From the NCBI GenBank assembly GCA_019090455.1, contig JAHRWA010000031.1, forward strand, positions 1 through 61,762: a stretch of 61,762 nt of DNA, in the 5' to 3' direction. A program made the position numbers and the translations under genes. The notes beneath the pieces are model-generated. The model was not told where the DNA came from. It saw only the letters and a program-made list of their open reading frames with translations, and searched no databases. Each line of letters opens with the position of its first letter. Positions within the stretch are counted from its first letter, which is position 1. This DNA comes from Pseudomonadales bacterium (GTDB taxonomy: Bacteria; Pseudomonadota; Gammaproteobacteria; Pseudomonadales; DC-out160). Below are positions 8,747 through 17,968 of the stretch, piece after piece.

Positions 8747-9823
8747 ATGAATAAAGTATATTTAATAATTATAATTTATCTGTTGGGCGTGATTAGCTGT
8801 GGTGGCGAGCGCAGCAACGACCCTGTTGCTGTCAGCGACGACAATCTAAAAGTCGCCTTGCAGGAAATTATTGATTTTAGTCTGATCCCTGCAGTCGATA
8901 GCTTTGCTCAGCAAACCCTGAAACTATCAGAATCAGCCAATACTTTTTGCGCCACGCCGACTGAAAACCAGCTAACAGCCCTACAGCAAAACTGGAAAAA
9001 CGCATATGACAGTTGGTTCCGTTTAGCAAACTATGTGTTCGGCCCCCTGGATGACGACATCATATTTCCAACCTATACCTTTATTGATTCACTACGCCTA
9101 CGCGGCACTGATTACCTAAATACAGTCCGCGTAGAAAATGCCGCAGACATCAATGGAACCCACACTCTCGATAACCGTTATTTTTCAAATAAAACATTTC
9201 AACGAGTTGGCCTACTAGCCTTAGAATCAATCCTATTTGAAACCACTTCTTCCGATCGCAGTACCGCTAAGCCTGATATCGTAAATGAATTCCAATCCTC
9301 TTCACGTAAATGTGAAGTGCTTCAAGGTCTCACTGAACAACTTCAGACTCACGGCCAAAGTATTCAACATAGCTGGAAGGTTAGCACCCCAAATGCAAGC
9401 TCATCCTATCGGACACAATTTCTTGACAGCACACTAGATGATGGATCAGACCCAATAAGCACCCTTCTCACTCAGTTCCAAGCACACATGGAATATTTAC
9501 AAAAAAGAAATGTCGCCACAACTTCCGCAAAGCTATCTCAGTCTGCCTGGCAAGGTATCTCTGCCGCCATTGATGAATTTTCATTTTTCCTAAGCGGAAC
9601 AGAAGAAACCTCCATCAGCTTATTGTCATTAATGACAGCGGGTGGATTTCAAATTTCGGTAGAGCAAATTAATTCCAATTTAGAGGAAGTTCGTTTGAGT
9701 ATTGCGGCGAAAAACCCTGACACCTTGGACATTGCTTTAGGCAAGCTTGACGGTAATCTGAAACGTGATATTCCTGATGGTCTAAAAGTAGACCTTGGAA
9801 TCAACTTCTCTGACGGGGATTAA
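8747..9823 (+). CDS. Imelysin (M75) family lipoprotein 2, lacking the motif His
   Basis: A 358-residue lipoprotein (lipobox VISC, Cys18-like position in LLGVISCGGE). It has the imelysin helical layout, with WKNAYDSWFRLANYVFGPLDDD early and GLLALESILFE near residues 155-165. The latter aligns with GxHxxE but has Leu in place of His, so the putative metal site is changed. I recall a recurrent second imelysin type with a GLPALEYLLF-like motif beside the canonical one, so this is probably a paralogous partner rather than a decayed copy. It lies 51 bases after the DUF1513 gene in the same run. Confidence 0.88.
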   Translation: MNKVYLIIIIYLLGVISCGGERSNDPVAVSDDNLKVALQEIIDFSLIPAVDSFAQQTLKLSESANTFCATPTENQLTALQQNWKNAYDSWFRLANYVFGPLDDDIIFPTYTFIDSLRLRGTDYLNTVRVENAADINGTHTLDNRYFSNKTFQRVGLLALESILFETTSSDRSTAKPDIVNEFQSSSRKCEVLQGLTEQLQTHGQSIQHSWKVSTPNASSSYRTQFLDSTLDDGSDPISTLLTQFQAHMEYLQKRNVATTSAKLSQSAWQGISAAIDEFSFFLSGTEETSISLLSLMTAGGFQISVEQINSNLEEVRLSIAAKNPDTLDIALGKLDGNLKRDIPDGLKVDLGINFSDGD

Positions 9824-9882
9824 AGCCCCGATCTAATACGCTTAATGAAACAGAATTCGATTTATGAAACAGGATAATAACG

Positions 9883-11136
9883 ATGAATAAGCCCACGCAT
9901 TTTATCAAAACAAAAACGAGGGATACAATGAAGGCATTTGGCATTTCTTGCCTGTACCTACTCGCCGCACCCACCTCATTTGCAGACATCACATCATCTA
10001 GCAACACATCATCTAACAACAATAAACAGGAGATTACAAAGTTAAAGTCAACCGTTGAACAGCTTGAACGTAAACTGGAATTAGTCCTTACTCAGGTCGC
10101 TGACCAACAAGAGATAACCACGACCAGCCCTAACCACTCTATACAATTAGGCGCTCACACTGGAGTTCACATAGGAGGATACGGTGAAATGCATTATCGT
10201 AATTTATCCGTGAATGATGACGAAATACGAGAGCTAGATTTTCACCGCATGGTTTTATTCTTTGCTTATGATTTTAATGAGCGTGTGCACTTTATCTCGG
10301 AATTCGAAATTGAACATATTATTGCCGGCGCTAATAGCCGAGGAGCCGTTGAACTGGAACAGGTCTATTTGGAGTTTGACCTATCAGAAAACTCTAATCT
10401 ACAAACCGGGGCATTATTGATGCCTATTGGAATCATCAATGAAACTCACGAACCGAACACCTTTTACGGCGTCGAGCGGCCCATAGTCGAGACCACGGTT
10501 ATCCCAACAACATGGTGGTCAAACGGGATCAAGTACTCACAACATTTCAACAACGGCCTTCACTATGACCTTATGATTTCCGAAGGGCTCAAAACAGAAG
10601 ACCCAGGCGTGGCTGCCAGTGCGGAACCTTTTAACCTAAAAAAGGGAAAACAAAAAGGCTCTTTTGCCGACGCATTCGATCTCGCCACAACAGGCCGGGT
10701 CCGTTACACGGGACAATCAGGGTTAGAGATTTCGGTGTACGGGCAATACCAGCCGGATTTAGATCAAAGTGCAATAACCTCCTATGCCAGCGACGCGACA
10801 TTACTCGGGGGACATATCATTTATCAACACTCTACGATCACTACCAAACTGCTTTATGCGCAGTGGAATCTTGGGGGACAGGCCGCATCTGAAGCGGGAA
10901 AAAACAACCAGAATGGAGGGTATATCGAAATCAATTGGGAGCCACTACAGCAATGGGGATTTTATGTTCGTCAAAGTGCTTGGACTCTCTCTGATGCAAT
11001 CGATAATGAGCAAACGGATTTTGGCCTCAACTATTACCCCTATGACGGCGTCGTGTTTAAGGCCGACATACAAATACAAAACGAAGAGGCTGGCGATGCC
11101 GATGGGTTTGGTTTGGCGATGGGTTATGCTTTCTAA
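9883..11136 (+). CDS. Outer-membrane porin of the iron cluster
   Basis: A 417-residue beta-barrel protein: signal peptide, a short coiled coil (EITKLKSTVEQLERKLELVL) that could trimerise it, then GVHIGGYGEMHYRNL and alternating amphipathic strands ending in GLAMGYAF, a C-terminal Phe typical of outer-membrane barrels. The mix resembles OprP-type and LbtU-like porins with an N-terminal coiled coil. ATG 9883 has AGGA at 8 bases. ATG 9928 has GAGGG at 6 bases and gives a cleaner signal peptide (MKAFGISCLYLLAAPTSFA), so it may be the real start. Context suggests passage of iron or an iron chelate; that is inferred. Confidence 0.85.
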   Translation: MNKPTHFIKTKTRDTMKAFGISCLYLLAAPTSFADITSSSNTSSNNNKQEITKLKSTVEQLERKLELVLTQVADQQEITTTSPNHSIQLGAHTGVHIGGYGEMHYRNLSVNDDEIRELDFHRMVLFFAYDFNERVHFISEFEIEHIIAGANSRGAVELEQVYLEFDLSENSNLQTGALLMPIGIINETHEPNTFYGVERPIVETTVIPTTWWSNGIKYSQHFNNGLHYDLMISEGLKTEDPGVAASAEPFNLKKGKQKGSFADAFDLATTGRVRYTGQSGLEISVYGQYQPDLDQSAITSYASDATLLGGHIIYQHSTITTKLLYAQWNLGGQAASEAGKNNQNGGYIEINWEPLQQWGFYVRQSAWTLSDAIDNEQTDFGLNYYPYDGVVFKADIQIQNEEAGDADGFGLAMGYAF

Positions 11137-11156
11137 CTGTCTCAAGTTCCTAGACT

Positions 11157-11204
11157 GACTGTCATTTAGATTGACTTTCACTTAGATTGACTTCCACCTA
11201 GATT
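11157..11204. repeat. 16-bp imperfect tandem repeat x3
   Basis: GACTGTCATTTAGATT (11157-11172), GACTTTCACTTAGATT (11173-11188) and GACTTCCACCTAGATT (11189-11204) fill the gap between the porin stop and the M16 peptidase start. They contain no obvious hairpin and do not match the Fur-box sites except for the short TTAGATT. Confidence 0.85.
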
Positions 11205-11271
11205 GAATAGGGACATCCCTTTTGTTACAGTAAAACGATCCTGTAGAACATTTCAAGCATTAGGGAATTCA

Positions 11272-12690
11272 GTGCTAAAAAGAATAATAACTCTAGCCCT
11301 ATTACTTCTTACTTCACTATCCATGACGGCAATTGCGATTTCACCAGTGGATGATACGAGAGACAGCTACACACTTGAGAACGGTCTTAACGTCATTCTT
11401 GCCGAACGCCATTTTTCGAAACAAGTATCGCTATTCCTAGTGGTAGAAACCGGGCTAATTGATTTCACTTGTGATAAGCAACAAACTGCGCACATTCTAG
11501 AGCATTTATTGTTTCGATCCACATCACAGCCCTATGAAACACTTCTGCAGAGCATCAAAGACAAAGCCGGAGACATCAACGGAATTACAGCAGATGAGGA
11601 GACATACTATCGGTTGGAGGTACATTCAAATTATACCGAGTTTGCCTTGGAGACCATCAGAGAACTGATACAACCCGCCAATCTTACGCAACAAAATTTC
11701 GACATTTCTGTCAATGAAGTGGAACTTGAATTAGAAGCCACAGTAAAAGGCTTTAAACGACTGTTAAGCAACAAAAGACCACTAATGAATCAAGCCGTCG
11801 CTGTGGCTTACGACAACACGCCCATGGGTTGTCAAACGAGCATGTCTCCCAGACCTGTTCTCATCCAAGATACAAAACGGGCTTTTGATACTTATTACAA
11901 CGCAAACAATATGACGCTGATTGTGACGGGTAATTTTTCCTCGAACAAGATCAAACCCATAATAAAAACTCTCTATTCTACTCTCCCCCAGGGAATGCCC
12001 AATCAACGACAAGCCAACACTCCTTTGTTATCAGAACAGCAAACCGTTGCTTCCTACTCACGACCCCTAACCCATAAAGCCATTGTTGGGTTGATCATTC
12101 CCGCCGTTGGCTATGCTGATCCCGATTATCATGCATTCGATCTTCTTCACCGATATTTAGACGATAAGGTTTTATACGAAGTGAGAGCAAAAAAAGGCAT
12201 CGCCTATGATCCGCGCGTAGAATATGACACACAGCAATATTCCGGCTATTTTACGATGAAAACCTCCACCAGCGCTGACCACGTAGATGAAGTTGTCGCC
12301 TTGTTTATGGACGTTTATCAGAACCTACAAAAACAAGGATTAAAGGAAAACGCGTTACGAGCACTAAAATTCAAGACAGTATTGGAATTCGACAGTAGAC
12401 TAAAGAAGAATAGAGCTTATTCAGAGGAGCTTATGAATCAGAGAACCTTTATCGGAATTCATAAACGCCATCCAAACTTGACTGAACATATAGATTCAAT
12501 CACTGAAGACGATATTCGACGTATCACCTCGACCCGATTCTCTCCCACTCCAGTCATCGCAATATGGCAACCACCCACTTTTGCAGCGGGCATGATTCGA
12601 TACGGAAAAATATTTTTCGCACTCCTCGTTATTGCTTTTCCCATTACGTTTTTAATTCGGAAAAACAATATTCGAAAACGAAATATTTGA
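11272..12690 (+). CDS. M16-family zinc peptidase with C-terminal membrane anchor
   Basis: About 472 residues from a GTG at 11272 (AGGG upstream), which immediately gives a signal peptide (LKRIITLALLLLTSLSM). A TTG 23 codons upstream is possible but would bury it. The inverted zinc motif HILEH lies at about 74-78 and the distal Glu in SVNEVELELEA near 150, so the catalytic set of insulinase/pitrilysin is complete. The second M16 domain follows. The C-terminus has a hydrophobic helix (KIFFALLVIAFPITFLI) plus basic tail, which would anchor it facing the periplasm. Members degrade peptides or process surface proteins. Its place at the end of the iron run hints at cleaving a peptide or haem-protein substrate; inferred. 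Confidence 0.88.
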   Translation: MLKRIITLALLLLTSLSMTAIAISPVDDTRDSYTLENGLNVILAERHFSKQVSLFLVVETGLIDFTCDKQQTAHILEHLLFRSTSQPYETLLQSIKDKAGDINGITADEETYYRLEVHSNYTEFALETIRELIQPANLTQQNFDISVNEVELELEATVKGFKRLLSNKRPLMNQAVAVAYDNTPMGCQTSMSPRPVLIQDTKRAFDTYYNANNMTLIVTGNFSSNKIKPIIKTLYSTLPQGMPNQRQANTPLLSEQQTVASYSRPLTHKAIVGLIIPAVGYADPDYHAFDLLHRYLDDKVLYEVRAKKGIAYDPRVEYDTQQYSGYFTMKTSTSADHVDEVVALFMDVYQNLQKQGLKENALRALKFKTVLEFDSRLKKNRAYSEELMNQRTFIGIHKRHPNLTEHIDSITEDDIRRITSTRFSPTPVIAIWQPPTFAAGMIRYGKIFFALLVIAFPITFLIRKNNIRKRNI

Positions 12691-12761
12691 ACAATAGTTT
12701 TAGAAAAAAATCTCGCTCTTAAACAAGAAAATAAATTCTAGCTGCCTTTACGCTGCAACAT

Positions 12762-14642
12762 TCAAGATACAGCCTTTAAACGTGTCACGCTAAATCGCGG
12801 TAAATAATGGGCGATATCCTTCGATGAAAGTGGACGTCCTACAAAGTCCCCTTGCAAACCTACATTACCACTCTTTGATTGCAACGCTTTTAACTGCGAT
12901 TCAGTTTCAATTCCCGCTGCAATAACGGTTAACCCCAAACTATTACCCAGCTTGACTACACCCTCTATTAGTGAGGCATCTTTTTTATTCTCAGCCACTT
13001 CTGCGACAAACCTCGAGTCCAACTTAATTTTGCCAATAGGCAAAAGCTTGAGGTTATTCAACCCACATTGGCCAACGAAATCATCGACGACTAAGTTGAT
13101 CCCTATTTGACTGAGGGTCGTTAAGGTTTCAATAGATTGTTCGATATTTTCCATCAACACTTTTTCTGTTATCTCAAGCTCTAAGAATCGCGGCTCCAGT
13201 TTCGAGGCCGCCAAAGCCGCCACAACAGAGGCCAGCAATCGCTTATTGGTAAATTGTGAGCTCGATAATTTACACGCTACAGGAATCGGTTTAAAACCTT
13301 CGTTTTGCCATACCTTAGCTTGAAGACACGCTTTCTTGATTAAAATTTCACTCAATGGATTCATCAACCCCGAATCCTCTGCTAACGCCAAAAACTGACA
13401 AGGCGGTACTTTTCCTAAGACTTCATCTTCCCATCGAATGAGAGCGGTTAGCGTACTTATTTCCTGCCCGATGGTTGCGTACTGAGGTTGAAACGCCACA
13501 CTGAAATTCTGCGTTTCTATTGCTCGACTAAGCAGACTCACCATATGCATTCGTTCTTTCACCCGTACAGGTACGTCGGCAGCGAATACGGTTCCTCCTA
13601 CATTCTGATGGGATAACTCACGCTGAGTTTTTACTTCATTGATTAAACCGGACGTCACCTCGCTATTTTTGATTACCACATTGTAGGCATACTCAAGTGT
13701 ACTCAAAACACTATTGATACGTGTCGCTAGATGGGAGAAGGCACTGTGTCCATCAACATCGATACGATTGGAATACCCTTGCTGCATTTGGATTGAATCT
13801 AACTGGTCCAAGATACGACCTATTTCCTCGACACCAGGTCTATAGATAAACTGCCAAAAACCAGCAGACATCATTACAATTAGCGCAGCCCAAAGCCCCC
13901 AGAAAGGGGTCGCAGATAGGGGTGAGATCGCTGTGGCGTCACCCTTTTGTAGCGCTAGAATCAGTGGTTTTCCCAACAGGGCCTCCACGGAAACAGATAC
14001 CACTTCTGATCCATAACCCTGTAACTTGTTGGAATCGTAAACCGTTTCGACATTAAGATTTAACGTACCTTGAATATGAGCCAACAGCGTACTCAGATAA
14101 CTGCCTGCAACAAGATAAGCAACATTTCCACTCTGATTATCAACAACAGGCTTAATAGCAACGTAGACCGGATCCGCTCCTACCTGTAGAACACCAAAAT
14201 TTAAATTGCCCTCAACGGGTAACTGCCCATAGATTTCCCACATGAGTGTTTTACTTTTGTCGCGATAGGGCTGGGTTTTATTTCGATAGAAATCATATTC
14301 TCTGGCTAAAGGTACATTACCTTCAACATCGATCATAAATAGGAAATCAAGTTTGCTGCCCTTTAGATACGAATCAATGGTTGCGATTTCAATCGATGCT
14401 TCAAGCATTGAGTTACTTAATTGCTGATAGGAATAATCATTGGATAATCTGGAAACGGTTGAAATCATACTGTCTCTGAATTCGTCCAACTTGCCATGAA
14501 AACTCGCTTCTACATAACTCGCACTTGCCTTGCTCACATCCGCATTGTGTTTATCCTGCACATTCCACTGAAATGAACTCAGTGCCAGCAAACACAAAAT
14601 AAATACTGAAAAAAGAATTAACGCTTTAGTTTGTAGTTTCAC
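12762..14642 (-). CDS. Membrane sensor with degenerate EAL domain (probable c-di-GMP receptor)
   Basis: A 626-residue protein: TM helix at about 7-25, a periplasmic sensor of about 210 residues, second TM near 246-268, a HAMP-like/coiled linker, no GGDEF, then an EAL domain from about 375. Of the phosphodiesterase residues, the EAL Glu is Thr399 (LTAL), the metal Asn is Lys458 (VACKLS) and the Glu of the AEGVET motif is Ala576 (AAGIET). ELEITE, DDF (520-522), Lys540 and QG (597-598) remain. Loss of three metal or catalytic positions predicts no hydrolysis, so like LapD/FimX it probably binds c-di-GMP or acts by interaction. Monocistronic; convergent with the M16 gene. Confidence 0.88.
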   Translation of the reverse strand: MKLQTKALILFSVFILCLLALSSFQWNVQDKHNADVSKASASYVEASFHGKLDEFRDSMISTVSRLSNDYSYQQLSNSMLEASIEIATIDSYLKGSKLDFLFMIDVEGNVPLAREYDFYRNKTQPYRDKSKTLMWEIYGQLPVEGNLNFGVLQVGADPVYVAIKPVVDNQSGNVAYLVAGSYLSTLLAHIQGTLNLNVETVYDSNKLQGYGSEVVSVSVEALLGKPLILALQKGDATAISPLSATPFWGLWAALIVMMSAGFWQFIYRPGVEEIGRILDQLDSIQMQQGYSNRIDVDGHSAFSHLATRINSVLSTLEYAYNVVIKNSEVTSGLINEVKTQRELSHQNVGGTVFAADVPVRVKERMHMVSLLSRAIETQNFSVAFQPQYATIGQEISTLTALIRWEDEVLGKVPPCQFLALAEDSGLMNPLSEILIKKACLQAKVWQNEGFKPIPVACKLSSSQFTNKRLLASVVAALAASKLEPRFLELEITEKVLMENIEQSIETLTTLSQIGINLVVDDFVGQCGLNNLKLLPIGKIKLDSRFVAEVAENKKDASLIEGVVKLGNSLGLTVIAAGIETESQLKALQSKSGNVGLQGDFVGRPLSSKDIAHYLPRFSVTRLKAVS

Positions 14643-14879
14643 GAGTAGCCCCTCTATAAATATCCATATTAGCTAATTCGAATCACAAGCTTCGTCATTC
14701 AAATTAATTTATTGTAGGATAGATCTTCTTCTTTTTCTAAGAACCAAAGCTGTTTAGTGCGAAGCGGAGGTTTCGACAATCAGCCGGAGAGGGAAACACG
14801 AAGAACGGTTATATCAATCGGGAATATGAGGGTTGGCATTAGAGCGTAACACTTTCGATTAGCTATTTCGTTAGCCTAG

Positions 14880-15785
14880 CTATTCCGTCAGCTTACTGCC
14901 CCAACCGAGTTTATCTCGACAGGTCGCATAAAAATTATTATCTAAGGTATGCACTAAATTTAACTTGTGCGGTTTCTTACGAATATAAAGTACGTCGTCA
15001 GGCTGAGCTTGAATACTAGATTGACCATCACAACTAACATGAGGAATGACATCGCGATCACTACCCAGAACGATTTTGATTTCGCTGCTGCCATGAACAA
15101 CGATAGGTCTAGAGTTGAGTGTATGCGCAAACATAGGAACCAGCACCACGGCATCAAGACTAGGATGCATAATTGGTCCGCCTGCAGACAGTGAGTAGGC
15201 AGTTGATCCGGTAGGGGTAGAAACGATTAACCCGTCAGATCGTTGGCTATACACAAAGGCACCTTCAATATAGAGTTCAAATTCTAACATTTGAACCGCT
15301 TGCCCTGGATGTAATACCACATCATTTAGCGCGTCACCAAAAGCAATCGATTGACCTGCCCTTTCAATTTGGACATCCAATAAAAAACGAGATTCAATGG
15401 TATAGTTTCCAGCAAAGACTTCATCCATACGCTGCTCAACTTCAGAAGGCGATGCGTCCGTTAGAAACCCGAGCCGTCCTCGATTAACACCAAATACGGG
15501 AGTGCCTGGTTTTGCTAATGCCCTCGCAGCTCCGAGTAAACAACCATCACCACCCACCACGATTACAAGATCACAGGCTTCACCTAGATTCTTACGACTA
15601 CATACCTGTAAGCAATCATCCTCTATAAATGAAGCAGTGTCGGACTCTACAATAATATTGAGTCCACGTTTTTGTAAATATCGTATCAATAGATGTAGCG
15701 TTTGTAGCACTGACTTACTGCCCATACGCCCAATAAGACCAATATTTCTAAAGGTGGCCTTTTTCTCTTCTCTCTTTACACTCAA
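14880..15785 (-). CDS. nadK: NAD kinase
   Basis: A 301-residue enzyme that phosphorylates NAD to NADP in the cytosol. Motifs are textbook: GGDG at 78-81, NRGRLGFLTD following, and STPTGSTAYSLSAGGPI. Length fits the family (290-305). Initiation is at a TTG (15785) with GGGGG eight bases upstream; an in-frame TAA lies two codons before it, so no longer start is possible, and FRNIGLIGR is the usual family N-terminus. A rare start codon may keep expression low. The gene stands alone on the minus strand between the EAL and Q-rich genes. Confidence 0.97.
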   Translation of the reverse strand: MSVKREEKKATFRNIGLIGRMGSKSVLQTLHLLIRYLQKRGLNIIVESDTASFIEDDCLQVCSRKNLGEACDLVIVVGGDGCLLGAARALAKPGTPVFGVNRGRLGFLTDASPSEVEQRMDEVFAGNYTIESRFLLDVQIERAGQSIAFGDALNDVVLHPGQAVQMLEFELYIEGAFVYSQRSDGLIVSTPTGSTAYSLSAGGPIMHPSLDAVVLVPMFAHTLNSRPIVVHGSSEIKIVLGSDRDVIPHVSCDGQSSIQAQPDDVLYIRKKPHKLNLVHTLDNNFYATCRDKLGWGSKLTE

Positions 15786-15974
15786 TGTTTATACCCCCAC
15801 TGATGAACAGCCTGATTCTAACTGGAATCAAGCACAATTGCTAAAATAGGATCAGTTCTGATTTGAATTCGAAATAGATTTAGGAGTAAGGCAAGACAAA
15901 GGACAACACTGTATTAAGATCGCAACACCATTCGCATCACCATTCGCAACAAAGCGAGTTTATTTTGATATGGG

Positions 15975-17597
15975 TTAGCGACTAAGTCCCACTGCATCTT
16001 TGAGATCGGCTTTATGATTGCTGCAACGATCTGACACTCCCTGTGTGTATTCACTGGGCACATCAATACGATGCACCCGCTCACCACAACAATTGTCCTT
16101 ATTCAAAACCGCTCTGCAAACTGGGTTATCATAATGATCCACCCAAATTCGATACAGATCTTCTTGCACTAGACACTTACTCGCGGCGTAGGCAATCGGA
16201 CTATCCATATAGGCTGCCATATCCACTAATGGGATGGATAGATGACCTGCCCCGGGATGGAATACAATAAAACTCACTCCGAGTTTCTCTAATCGTTCTA
16301 AAAAATTATCAGCTCCCCCGTTGACTAGACGCAACTTATCTTTGCGTAACAATATCAGTTCTTCTCGCAGCTGTTTCGTTACCTCATGGCGATACATTAA
16401 TTCCATATCGCGCAATTGAATTTCCTCCTTTAGTTTAGCCGACTCTTCATTGACTCTATCATCTAGCAAATTTTCATATTTTTTGGTTAGCGCATCGATT
16501 TCAGTTTTCTCATGCTGTTGCGCTTCTGATAGCCTAGCATCTGCAACTCCACCTATCACTTCAATTTGAGAAAGTTGAGATTCGCACTGTTCTCTGACCG
16601 CCATATTTTGCTTATGCAAGGAAGCCACCTGCTGTCGAAGTTGCTTAATTTCACTATGATACGAATCCCTTTCCTCATGAATTTCGTACTTAATTTTAGC
16701 AACCTGCTCTTCTCGCTTTTTATCCAAAGTCGCTATATGTAATCGTTGCGCCTTAATCAACTTCGCTACTTTATTTCGCTGCTCTGATTCCAGTGCCTTC
16801 CAACGATTTCTAAATTCTGCTTCACTCTGCCCATCATTTACCGCTTGAGGATATTGTCCCGCTGCAGGCATACCCTGTCCTTGCTGAGCGTATCCTTGCT
16901 GTGGATATCCAGGCATTTGAGATTGCTGAACCTGAGGTTGTAGATACTGAGCCGGTTGTATTGGCGGTTGCTGAACCGGTTGTTGTTGTACCGGTTGTTG
17001 TTGTACCGGTTGTTGCTGCATGGGTTGCTGCTGATATTGAGGCTGCTGTTGAAATGAGGGCTGAGCATAACCCTGTTGCGCATCGCCTCCAGGAAGTGCT
17101 TGGCTAAAATCCTGATATACTTGTGGAGACACCGCAGCGGTATTACTTTTAACTAGGCACAACCGATTCCGATTAATAGCATCCCGAATTTCAACAAAAG
17201 TATTAGTACCAGGCTGCATACTAGGGTCCCATAACGAACCCTGATGCCATGCAACGGAGCATTGGCTACGGCAGGCTAATCGAATAGGTCCCGCCCCCAT
17301 ATCCGGTCCCGCACCACCTGCTTCCGCTAAATGACGCAATGGAATATTCCATGCTTTATCCGCACAACCATTCTTATCAAACTGAATAACAAATAGCGCA
17401 CAGGCAACCGCCTGCAATTGACCATTGACGATGACGAAAGCCGCTTTCTTTACTTGGCTTGCAAAATCCTCTAATCCAACAACCCCATCGAGTACCGCCT
17501 CGAATTCGGTGTACATCATTTCCTTACAGACCGATTTATCGGTTGTAGTATCTGACATAAACATCACGACTTCGCTAGTGGTGGCGGAATCTGACAT
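15975..17597 (-). CDS. Q-rich coiled-coil protein of unknown function
   Basis: A 540-residue protein without signal peptide. Residues 1-160 form a folded domain with several Cys (ACRSQC). About 175-250 is a Q/P-rich low-complexity stretch with PVQQQ units (15-bp DNA repeats near 16970-17030). About 265-410 is a long charged coiled coil. The C-terminal 110 residues (FHPGAGHLSIPLVDMAAYMD onward) are compact with Cys and His, including DNCCGER and SDRCSNH. I recall similar proteins in Pseudomonas and Marinobacter annotated only as hypothetical or 'ParA-like' without good reason. The architecture suggests a cytoplasmic scaffold, polar or nucleoid-associated, but no function can be assigned. ATG 17597 has AGGA eight bases upstream. 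Confidence 0.8.
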   Translation of the reverse strand: MSDSATTSEVVMFMSDTTTDKSVCKEMMYTEFEAVLDGVVGLEDFASQVKKAAFVIVNGQLQAVACALFVIQFDKNGCADKAWNIPLRHLAEAGGAGPDMGAGPIRLACRSQCSVAWHQGSLWDPSMQPGTNTFVEIRDAINRNRLCLVKSNTAAVSPQVYQDFSQALPGGDAQQGYAQPSFQQQPQYQQQPMQQQPVQQQPVQQQPVQQPPIQPAQYLQPQVQQSQMPGYPQQGYAQQGQGMPAAGQYPQAVNDGQSEAEFRNRWKALESEQRNKVAKLIKAQRLHIATLDKKREEQVAKIKYEIHEERDSYHSEIKQLRQQVASLHKQNMAVREQCESQLSQIEVIGGVADARLSEAQQHEKTEIDALTKKYENLLDDRVNEESAKLKEEIQLRDMELMYRHEVTKQLREELILLRKDKLRLVNGGADNFLERLEKLGVSFIVFHPGAGHLSIPLVDMAAYMDSPIAYAASKCLVQEDLYRIWVDHYDNPVCRAVLNKDNCCGERVHRIDVPSEYTQGVSDRCSNHKADLKDAVGLSR

Positions 17598-17834
17598 AGA
17601 ATGGTCCTATTTTCCTTTTGATACTGGATACTTACGACTTGTTATCCCATCGGGAAACGAGTTCTTCCTATCACACAGAATATCGCTCAGACTATCGTTC
17701 AAATGCTCGGTTTTCCGATCTCTCTATCTAGTCTAGGCTAGGCACCCAAAAAAGCTGTGACAATCTAAGTAACATTTTTAAACTCTCAGTAATCCCTACT
17801 CATTGCACAAATACATTTAAAATCGATATACAAA

Positions 17835-17858
17835 AAAACGGCCAAAATAGGCCGTTTT
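17835..17858. terminator. Rho-independent terminator (fadH side)
   Basis: AAAACGGCC and GGCCGTTTT form a perfect 9-bp stem around AAAATA. On the minus strand it lies about 110 bases after the fadH stop and is followed by a T-rich run, so it probably ends fadH transcription before the Q-rich gene's promoter. The A/T flanks make it potentially bidirectional. Confidence 0.75.
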
Positions 17859-17898
17859 GATTTACATCATGTGTCAGTCCTGCACTATCAGCCTTTGG

Positions 17899-17928
17899 CT
17901 ATAATTCTATAAACTATAATTCTATATA
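17899..17928. repeat. 15-bp tandem repeat x2 in an AT-rich spacer
   Basis: CTATAATTCTATAAA (17899-17913) and CTATAATTCTATATA (17914-17928), followed by more degenerate CTATAA/ACTACAA units up to the fadH stop. The 371-base gap 17598-17968 holds this, the terminator at 17835 and the promoter region of the Q-rich gene, and no gene. Confidence 0.75.
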
Positions 17929-17968
17929 CTATAAATCGATAACTACAACCTACACCTACAATCTATAA

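Noticed and set aside
9814..9830. CGGGG/CCCCG hairpin at the end of imelysin 2 as terminator
   Set aside because: Five-base stem overlapping the stop codon and no T-run; porin gene follows 60 bases later in the same run.
16901..17107. Long open frame opposite the Q-rich gene (Val/Ala-rich)
   Set aside because: Low-complexity shadow of the PVQQQ repeats on the coding strand; no ribosome site or family.
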